Source of the DNA: Myxococcales bacterium
GTDB lineage: Bacteria > Myxococcota_A > UBA9042
Assembly: GCA_023954815.1 (NCBI GenBank)
Contig: JAGSHB010000027.1
Location: forward strand, 1 to 44,741
Reading direction: 5' to 3'
DNA length: 44,741 bases
Shown here: positions 1 to 10,900 of the stretch, one piece after another
Layout: every line of letters begins with the position of its first letter
Numbering within the stretch: the first letter of the stretch is position 1
Notes under the pieces: generated by a model
Databases searched by the model: none
What the model saw: the letters and a program-made list of their open reading frames with translations, nothing else
What the model was told of the DNA's origin: nothing
Made by a program: the position numbers and the translations under genes

Positions 1-1935
1 AAAGGTGGCAATGACTGCAATGATGCGGACGCCAGTGTTTACAAGGGCAAGGCAGCTGAGGTCTGTGATAACAAGGATGACGACTGCAACGGTGTGACCG
101 ACAACGGCTGCGACGACGACAAAGACGGCCACTGCGACGCCAAGTTGGTGATGGGTAACCCGCTTTCCACCTTGTGCTCGAAAGGTACGGGCGACTGCGA
201 CGACTTCAACTTCGACGTTCACCCTGGCGCCACTGAAGTCTGCAACAACAAGATCGATGACGACTGCGATGGCAGCCAGAACGATGAAAATGCGGCTGGC
301 TGCTTGGACTTCTACTTTGACGCTGACAACGACGGCTTCGGTATCTCAGCGAAGAAGTGCCTCTGCACGGTGTCTGGCTTCTTCCGGGCCAAAGTTGCTG
401 GCGATTGCGGCGACAACAACACCGCGATCAAACCAGGTGCAACGGAGGCTTGTGACAACGTCGACAACGACTGCAACAACGTCGTCGACGACGAAAACGC
501 CACGGGCTGCAAGACGTACTACCTCGACAACGACGGCGACGGGTACGGCCTGGCCTTGGGCAAGTGCCTATGCAAGACGGCCAACAACTATACGGCCACC
601 AAGAAAGACGACTGCAATGACTCAGTGAAGGCAGTGAATCCAGGCCAGACCGAATTCTGCAATGACATCGACGACAACTGCAACGGCGCCATTGACGAGG
701 CCTGCAACAAAGACGGCGACGACTACTGCGATAGTTCCAAGAAGACTGTCGGCTTCCCCAACGTCTGCAAGAAGGGCGGCGGGGACTGCAATGATAACGA
801 TCCGAACGTGTCTCAGTCCGGTGCGGAGATCTGCGACGATGCGGACAACGATTGCGATGGCTCGACCGATGAGGGCTGCGACGACGACAACGATGATCAC
901 TGCGACGCCAACCTGAAGATCGTTGGTACGCCCAAGACCTGTTTGAAGGGCGGTAACGACTGCAACGACAGCGTGGTGGGCATCAATCCAAGCGCGGCCG
1001 AAGTCTGCGGAAACACGGTCGATGAGAACTGCAACGGCTCGTACAACGACGTCGGCGCGACCGGCTGCACGAATTACTACATCGACAAAGACAGCGACAC
1101 GTACGGCAAGAACGGCACGTTACCCAAGTGTATGTGCATCAAGGCTGGGGACTACACAGCCACTAAATCCGGTGACTGCGATGATGCGAACTACCTCATC
1201 AACAATGGCGTGGCCGAGCTGTGCGACGGCAAGGACAACGACTGCGACGGCAAGACCGATGAGGGTTGCGACGACGATCTAGACGGTTACTGCGACAGCG
1301 GGATGACGACAATCGGAACGCCAGCTGTGTGCCTCAAGGGCGGCGGCGACTGCAATGACTTGGTCAAAGCCATCAACCCCGCGGCGCAGGAAATCTGCGG
1401 CAACTCGGTGGATGAGAACTGCGATAACTCGCTCAACAGCAACGACGCCGCGAGCTGCACAACTTACTACTACGACGGTGACGGTGATGGCTTCGGCGTC
1501 AGCGTCTCGAAGTGCCTGTGCACGCCTGAGGGCGGCTTCAAGGCGACGAAGGCTGGCGATTGCGACGACACCAAGACGACGATCAACCCCGCGGCCAAAG
1601 AGGTGTGCGGTGACGGCCTGGACAACAACTGCAACGGCACTGTCAACGAAGTGAACGCCACGAACTGCATCAAGTTCTACAAAGACGGCGACAAGGACGG
1701 ATTCGGCGGAACGACATCTCAATGTCAGTGCGTGGCTGAGGGTGAGTTCTTGGCGACCACCTCAGGCGATTGCGACGACACCAACAACACGGTCAAGCCC
1801 GGCGGTAAGGAAATCTGCGACGCCATCGACAACAACTGCAACAGCAAGACCGATGAAGGCTGCGACGACGATGGTGATGGTCACTGCGACTTCCAGATGC
1901 AGATCACGCCGACCGCGACGTGCATCAAGAGCACG
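1..1935 (+). repeat. MopE-type Asp/Cys repeat block 1 (10 units)
   Basis: Ten tandem units of about 60 residues in the giant protein. Each has an Asp-rich turn (DGDG or DDDG followed by YCD/HCD), a G-DCND/DCDD element, an NP-A-E element and a C-x3-DN-C core. They match the 'putative metal-binding motif' found in MopE-like and other deltaproteobacterial secreted proteins. Asp and Asn at alternating positions are consistent with Ca2+-type ligation, but binding is inferred. Confidence 0.85.
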
Positions 1936-4900
1936 CCGAAGTGTGATGGCGTGACGCTGAATAACATCTGCTATCAGGCCTTCCCCATTCTGAAGACCTA
2001 CAGCTCTAGTCAGACGGCATGTAAGGCGCTCGGCGGTACACTGACACCCATCAACAGCCTGCAGGAGAACTCGACAGTTCGCTCGGCGGTGACGAAAGCG
2101 TGTGGATCGACCGCAGTTGCATGGATCGGCGCAGATGACTTGGCGCTGGAAGGGGTCATCAAGTGGCAGGCAGGCAACGCGTTCAACTACGCGAATTGGG
2201 CGGGCGGTAGCGCGAATAACACCGCGACCAACGATGCGCTGCAGATGTTGGCCAACGGTACGTGGTCGATGACTGCACCCGGCGTGTCGTCTTGCTACGT
2301 GTGCAAACTTGGCAAGGTGAACAACGGCAGCGGCGACGACTGCGACGACACCAACAAGCTCATCAGCCCCAGCGCGACCGAGGTCTGCGACGACAAGGAC
2401 AACAACTGCGACGGGGTCAAAGACGACAAGTGCGACAGCGATGGCGATGGGTACTGCAACAAGACGGCGACGGTCATCGGTAGTCCGTTGGTCTGCAACA
2501 AGGGCACGGGTGATTGCGACGACAGCAACAACACCGTCTTCCCGGGCAAGACCGAGATGTGCGACGGCGCCGACAACGACTGCGACGGACAGCTAGACGA
2601 AGGCTGCGACACCGACGGTGATGACTACTGCACGACGGCCATGGCTGTCGTAGGTACGCCCGCGGTCTGCCCCAAGGGCGGCGGGGACTGCCTCGATAGC
2701 AACAAGGCTGTAAACCCGGGCGCTACCGAAGTGTGCGGTGATAGCCTCGACAACAACTGCGCTGGCGGCGTGGACGAGATCTGCAATGACGGCGACGGTG
2801 ACGGCTACTGCAAGGGCAACCAGGCTCCGAGTACCGCTTGCCCGAAGGGTGGCGGCGACTGCAATGACAGCAACAAGGCTATCAATCCCGGCGCGAAGGA
2901 AGACTGCAGCACGGTCATCGACGATGATTGCAATGGTCTGACCAATGAGCAGGGCGCGCTGAACTGCAAAGAGTTCTACCCTGATGAGGACAAGGACGGC
3001 TTCGGCTACGGCTCCAAGAAGTGCATGTGCACGCAGTCCGGCGCTGAATCAGCGCTGGTTGGCGGTGACTGCAACGATACGGATGCCAACATCAACCCGA
3101 ACGCCATCGAGATCTGCGATGGCGTCGACAACACGTGCGCCGGCTCGATCGATAAGGGCTGCGACGAAGACGGCGATGACTTCTGCGCCGCTGGCATGCT
3201 CATCACCGACAACGTCGCCTGCCCGAAGACGGGTACCGCGGCAGGTCCGGGTTGCACGGTGAAGACACCGACCTACATCGGCACCGTTATCTCGATGAAT
3301 ACACGCAGCCACGGCGGCGGTTTCCACCCGAAACGCCAGGAGTACTGGTACCCGCAGTGGAGCGGTCAGTACATCTACCGCTACGATGTGAACTACAAGT
3401 ATCTGGGCTCGTTCTACGCCAACCAGTCGCAGATGATGGATGTCCAGGGTGACCTGACCGACGACGCTTGGTACTCAGCGAACTGGGGCTACAACACCAT
3501 CAGTCGCCGTGAGGGCATGAAGAACGTCGGCGCGACGTGGAACTACAACATCGGCAGCACCTCTGGTGCGGTCGGCGTTGATTCAACCTACGTCTACGGC
3601 ATGCGGCATAGCGGCAGCACGGTCTACGTACTCGCGCGCGCCACCGGCAAGCTCTCGCGGACGTTCAACCTCAATACGACGACAGGTTCGCTCTACGGTG
3701 GCGTGACGATTCATGAGGGCAAGCTGTACCGCAGCTCGTCCGACCGCTGGACCTATCGCTACGATCTGAACGGCACCCACGACGGGATGAAGTTCCTGGC
3801 TGCACCGTCCATCTACAACACGGCCTTTGACGGCAAGAAGTTGTGTTTCTCGGCCAACAGCTCTTCGGTGTACTGCTACGACTTGGGTCAGTACGACTGC
3901 AAGACTGGCGATGACTGCAAGGACACGGATGCGACGGTCAATCCGCTCGCTGAGGAGCTGTGCGACGACAAGGACAACAACTGTAACAGCCAGGTCGATG
4001 AGACCTGCGACAAGGACAACGACGGCTTCTGTTCATCGGACGCCAAGCTGCCCTTCGGCAACTGCTGCAGCGCTCACACTGGCAAGGGTTGTACCGTCAG
4101 CACCATCCAGAGTTGCCTGTGCGCTAAGCCGGGCTACGGGTACTGCTGCACAATCGCCTGGGACGCCAAGTGCGCTGCTGCAGTCAAGACCACTGGCTGT
4201 AACGCCTGCAACTACCCGTCGACCTGTCCGGCTGGTGGTAATGACTGCGACGATGGCACCAACTTGGTGAACCCCAAGGCCACGGAGTCTTGCGCGACCG
4301 AGGGCGACGATAACTGCGATGGCAAGAGCAATGACATCAACTCGCTCGGCTGCTCGAAGTTCTACCTTGACGCCGATGGCGACAAGTTCGGTGGCGCCTC
4401 CTTCAAGTGCATGTGCAAGCCGGAGGGCAAATACAACTCCACCGTGACGGGTGATTGCGACGACACCAATCCGGAGATCTACAACGGTCTGGCCGACGAG
4501 ATCTGCGACAACAAGGACAACAATTGCAACAGCGTCACTGATGAAGGTTGTGATGATGACGGCGATAAATTCTGCGACATCACCAAGATCGTCAAAGACA
4601 ACACGATCTGTCCGAACTCGCCGACCAGTAAGCCCACCTGTGGCAGTGAGTTGGTGTCCAAGGAAGGTTTGACGCCCGTCACCATCGGTCTCAACCACCG
4701 CAGCTACGGTGGTGGCTATCACGCCAAGCGCAACGAGTTCTGGTATCCGCAGCATGCGAGCAGCAACACCTACGTGTACCGCTACGAGCATGCCCCGCCG
4801 TACAAGCCGGTCGGATCGTTCAACAGCGGCCTGCCCTACATCCGTCAGATCACGAACGATGGCGTCACTGACGATTGGTTCGCCGCTCTCTACATTGGCT

Positions 4901-7900
4901 CTTCTACGGGCTCGATCGTTCGTATGAGCGGGCTGACCAAGACCAAGAAGTGGAACAGCTCCTCGACCACCAGCTACATGGGCGGCGTCGCCTACCACAG
5001 CGGCACGGTCTACTCGATGCGCTACAACGGCAACCGGGTCTACGCCCACAACGCCAGCAACGGTGTGCGGAACACGAGCAAGGAGTTCAACCTCAGCACC
5101 TACACGGGCAGCACCTACGGCATCGGCATCATCGGCGGCCACTTCTACCGCTCGAGTGACAACGCGTGGATCTACCGCTACGGCTTCACTGTTGGCAGCA
5201 AGGGCACGATGGAGGCGATTCGTATCAAACTGTCCCAGGCTGGCCATGCGGTTGCCGCAACGAAGGATCGGATGTGCTCGGCTTCCTACAACGGCATGAC
5301 CACTTGCTACGCACTGCCTGCGAGCAGTGAGAGCTACGTCGTCCGTGATACCCACGTCGCTAGCCGGAGCCACGGTGCTGGTTACCACCACTTCCGCAAA
5401 GAGTACTGGTACCCGCAGTGGACCAGCGGCTACACGACGGTCTATCGCTACAACAGCAAGCGGCAATACCTCGGCGCGTTCAACTCTGGACAGCGCTACA
5501 TGATGCAGGTCAACGGCGACCGCAAGGCTGACATCTGGTACTCGGCGAACTGGGGCCACAACACCATCACGCGTCGTGACGGCATCAAGCAGCAGACGAC
5601 GCCGACCTGGTCGCGCAACATCGGCAGCACGGCCGGCGGCGTCGCGACTGACGGCTCCTACGTGTATGGCATGCGTTCGTCAGGCCCGACGGTCTACAAG
5701 CTGAGCCGCGGCACGGGTGGCGTGGTCAGCACTTTCAACCTGAGCGGCTGGTACACAAACAGCCTCTACGGCGGATTGTTCTACCATAACAACCGCTTGT
5801 ACAGAGCCACCAGCAACAACTACATCGGCCGTTACCAGATGAACGGCAAGTTCGACAACCAGTACTTCCAGACCCACTCGTCGATCTACACGACTACGTG
5901 GGACGGCAAGCATGTCTGCGTGACCAGCAGTGGTGGCGACGACTACCTGTACTGCTACACGCTGCCGTCGAACAAGACGACATACTCACCCAATACCTAC
6001 AGCGCGGGTAACTACGCCTACACGTACGCCAAGTACTACAACATGAACACGCGCAGTCACGGCGGCGGCTACATGCCGAAGCAGAAAGAGTTCTGGTATC
6101 CGCAATGGTCGGGTACGGGCGTGTACCGCTACAACGACGCCGGCGGCTACTTGGGCTCGTTCAACCTGCCCTACGACCAGAATATGCAGCTGTGGGGTGA
6201 GGAAGACGGCACGTTCTACACCGCAAACTGGGGGCGCTACTACGCGCGCGGCTACAACGCCAATCGCTCCATCAAGTGGAACTACTACCACGGCTACTAC
6301 ATGGGCGGCATCGCGTGTGACGACGACTACTGCTACGTCATGCGGCACAACAACAGCACCGTGTGGGTGCTCAACCGAAGCAATGGTGGAACGGTGCGCT
6401 CCTACGGCTTGTCGGGTTGGGCTGGCTCCACCTTGTACGGCGGTCTAGCGATTCATGGCGACGGCCTCATCCGGGCCGCTTCGGGTCGCTACATCCGGAC
6501 GTTCAACAAGTACACAGGCACGGCACAGGGCATCTCGTTCCGGGCTCAGGTCTATCCCTACAACATGGCCTTCCGTAATGGTCAGATGTGCGTGTCAGCT
6601 AACAATACCGCGGTGTACTGCTACGACATTACCGACCAGACCGGCAAAGACACGCCGCAGCTGTACGGCACGTCGAGTACGCAGCACATCTCCAACTACA
6701 ACTGGAGTCACGGCAACGGCTACCACCCCTATTACAAAGAGTTCTTTAAGCCGAGCTGGGCCGGCGAGCGCGTCTACCGCTACAACCAGAACCATAACTA
6801 CGTGGGGCAGTTCGATAGTGGGCAGCCGCAGATGATGGGTATCGCTGGTGAGACCACCAACGACGATTGGTACTCGGCGAACTGGGGTTACAACACGATT
6901 CGCAAGCACGACGGCATGAAGCGTCGGACCCTGTGGACGCGCAATATCGGAACGACGGCGGGCGCGGTAGCAGTAGACGCGAACTACGTCTACGGTATCC
7001 GCAACGGCAACGCGACGATCTACAAGCTCAACAAGTCCAATGGCTCGGTGGCCAGCACGTTCAATATGACCGGCGGTAGCTACCAGACATCAACGACTTA
7101 CGGCGGCGCGGCCGTGATCGGTAGCAAGCTCTATCGTCTGGCCAACAACGGTTATGTCGAGCGGTATGATCTGGCAAGCGGCAAGTACGACGCGCTGACG
7201 CTGTACCTCGGCACCAGCAACTACGGCGGCACGTTCGACCCGGTCTCTCGTGAGTTGTGCAGTACGGCCAGCAACGACTACGGCAAGTGCGTGACTTTGC
7301 CAGAGAAGCCGGCCACTGGCGCCGGTGGCGCCAACACGGTCACCGGTATCGACACGAAAAGCTACGGCGGCGGTTTCCATACCTACTACAACGAGTACTG
7401 GTACCCCGAGTGGAACGGCTCGGACTCGACCTACGTCTACCGTTACGACATCAACGCGAAGTACTTGGGCCGCTTCAACTCGAAGCTGCGCAGTGTGATG
7501 CAGGTGGAAGGCGACAAGGAGCACACCGACTACTACGCCGTGACACACAACGGCAGCTCGACCTACTCGCGCGTCTATCGCCTCAAGGCAAAGTCGGCGA
7601 CGAAGGTCTGGACGAGCCCCTACATCCGCACCTATTGGGGAGGCATGGGTCTCGACCAGAACTACGTGTACTCGATGTACTACTCCAACAACCGCCACGT
7701 GTACGCCTACAATCGGACCAATGGCCAGCGCCGCACGGACAAGGAATTCGACCTGACCGGTGACTTCAACGGTGGCTCGACGTACGGCATTGCTATTCGC
7801 AACGGCAAGCTCTACCGCACCAACACGAGTCGGTGGGTCTACGCCTACGACATGGGCACGCACGCGCACACTGGCGTGAAGTTCGATACGGCCAATACAC

Positions 7901-10900
7901 CGCAGTCCGTGGCGCTCAACAGCAAGAACGAGCTGTGCATCACCAGCACGTCGTCACCGCAGTTGGTCTACTGCTACCCGCTCGCCAACACTGGCGCGAA
8001 CTGGCAGGCGACGACCTACACCGTGCCCACCCATGGCGAGGGCGCTGGCTTCCACAACTACCGTCAGGAGTTCTGGTTCAACAACTGGAGCAGCGGCACC
8101 ACGCGGATGTACCGCTACAACAAGAACAAGGTGGCCATCGGGCACTTCGATGTTCCCCAGCGCTACATCCGCCAGTCTTGGGGTGACACAGGTACCGACC
8201 ACTACTACACGGCCAACTGGAGCGACAGCACCATTATCAAGCGTGCCGGGGTGGGTGCAACAGCGACTTGGAGCCGCAACATTGGCGGAAACCCGGGCGG
8301 TGTGGCCGGTGACGACAAAGCGATCTACGCCATGCGCTACAACAGCACGACCGTGTGGCAGCTCAACAAGCTCAATGGCTCTATTACGCGTACGTTCAAC
8401 CTCAGTGGCGACTACTCCGGCAGTCTCTACGGTGGCTTGGCGGTCGCCGACGGCAAGCTGTTCCGCGGCAATACCAGCGCGTGGGTGTACCGCTACGACC
8501 TGCTGACGGGTATCCACGACAAAGTGAAGTTCACCACACTGACGGGCATCTATGGCTCGGCGTTCGATGGCTCCGAGTACTGCGTGCACAACTCGAGTTC
8601 GTCCAACCAGAAGCTGTACTGCTACACCATCGTGACCACGAACTGCACCTTGGGTAATGACTGCGACGACACGCAAGCCGCGGTGAATCCGGGTAATAAG
8701 GAGCTGTGCGACGACATCGACAACACCTGCTCGGGCTACATCGACAAGGGCTGCGATGACGATGGCGACGGCTACTGCGATTCGAAAATGACGACGTATG
8801 GCACGCCGAGTGTCTGTCCGAAGGGTGGTGGTGACTGCAACGACCAGAACGTCAACGAATCGCCCGCATCCGTCGAAGTATGCGACGCCAAGGACAACAA
8901 CTGCGACGGCGTCATCGACAATGAAAACGCCCAGGGTTGCTCGACCTATTACTACGACGGCTACAATGACGGCGTTGGCCTGACCAAGTCGACCAAGTGT
9001 CTGTGCAAGGCAGATGGGCTCTATTCGACGACCACGTCAGGCGACTGCGATGATACTTGCCAGACGTGCGCGCCGACGAAACCGGAGATCTGTGATGGCA
9101 AGGACAACGACTGCGACGCACCGTTGTTGCCTGCACCGACCCTGAAGACGACCAAGTTGACGTTCAATCGGACCGACCTGATTCGCTACGGCGCTTGCTG
9201 GCACAAATACCGCAAGGAGTACTGGTTCACCCATTGGTCATCGGCCTACATCTACCGCTTCAACACCAGCGGCACCTACGTTGGCTCGTTCCACACCGGG
9301 CACAACTCGATGATGGGGCTCGCCTGTGACGACGTGACGGACGATTACTACACGGCCAACTGGAACTACGGCAACGTCACCAAACGGCGCTGGGGTTCGA
9401 CATTGTGGTCGCGCGGTATCGGCGCCTACCCATCCGGCGTGGCGTATGACTCGGACACGGTCTACGCGATGAAGTACAACAGCAACTACACGACGTTGTA
9501 CAAGTTCGCGCGTAACAACGGGTCGCCGAAATCCAACGTGGTGCTCAATGGCTGGGGTCAGTGGAGCAGCAGCAGCACCTACGCTCCATACGATGGTGTA
9601 CAGGTGGTCAACGGCAAGCTCTGGCGGATCACGCAAAACCGCTACGCTGCACGCTATGACCTGACGACTGGCAAGTTCGACGGCTACTACTTCTACGTGT
9701 CGCCTGGCGGCAGCAGCGTGGGCCACACCTTCATGAAGGACGGCAAACTGTGCGTCGGTAGCTACAACCGCAACGACATCTACTGCTACACGTTGCCCGA
9801 CTCAAACCTCGGCTCACTGACGCGCAAAGTGACGATGAACACGTACTCACACGGTGGTGGTTACCATCCGAAGTACAGTGAGTACTGGTACAACAACTAC
9901 GGCAACTCAACGATTTACCGCTACGACCGCAATGGTGTGTCGCGCGGCTCGTTCAACGGTGGCCATGTCAACGTGCGGCAGCTCACGGCCAACGCCACGG
10001 AAGATGCCTACTACATGGTTCGATACGGTAGCAGCACGAGTACATCGTACGTGGTCAAGAACAAGGGCAAGACGTCGACCAAGGTTTGGCAGTATGCACC
10101 GACGACCTACTTGTCCTCTGTGTCGTTGTCAGGCGCGACGGTCTACACCCAGCGCTACGAGAGCAGTCAGCGTCGCATCTACAAGATTGCGGCGAGCACC
10201 GGAAAGTACTTGGGCTACTTCGATCTGACCGGATCCATCGGCGGCTACAACTACGGCGGATTGCTGGTGACGCAGGACAAGGTCTACCGCGCATCCAGCG
10301 ACGGTTGGGTGCGGCGTTACGACCTGAACACAAAGGCCTACGATGGGTTGCAGCTGTACTACGGCAACTACCACAGCAACTACAACTTGGCGTGGGACGG
10401 CAACGAGATGTGCTTGTCGAGCGGTAACTCCAACGTGTTCTGCTACCGGTTGACCAGCAATGGCGCGCTCGTCGATGAGGATTGCGATCCCGACGGCGAC
10501 GGCTACTGCGATCAGAACAAGGTCACCATTGGCACGCCAAAGGTCTGCCCGAAGGGCGGCGCGGACTGCGATGAGACCAGCAAGAGCATCAACCCGCAGG
10601 GCATCGAGATCTGTAACGGCAAGGACGAAAACTGCAACGGTGTGCTCGACGAGGGCGCGGACATCTGGTGCGAAGAGGGTAAGAACGCCCAGGCCAAGTG
10701 CATCGGCGGCAAGTGCAAGATTTACGCGTGCAACACCGATTATGTGGACTTGAACGGCCTGGGATCGGATGGCTGTGAGTGCTTGGACACCGATGGCTGG
10801 GAGCCCAACAACGCGTGCAACCAGGCGACGACGCTCGATACCAACCTGGCTGACACGGGCGGGTACCGCTACGTTACGGCTCGCCTGATCAGCTACACCG

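Noticed and set aside
1-1935. CRISPR-like or satellite repeats
   Set aside because: The periodicity comes from coding repeats (MopE-type units) that vary at DNA level; there are no identical direct repeats with unique spacers.
4033-5559. 508-codon open frame on the minus strand inside the giant gene
   Set aside because: It lies antisense to the repeat-rich frame. Its Val/Ala/Arg-rich translation is what codon bias of the sense strand produces, and it has no domain or ribosome site.
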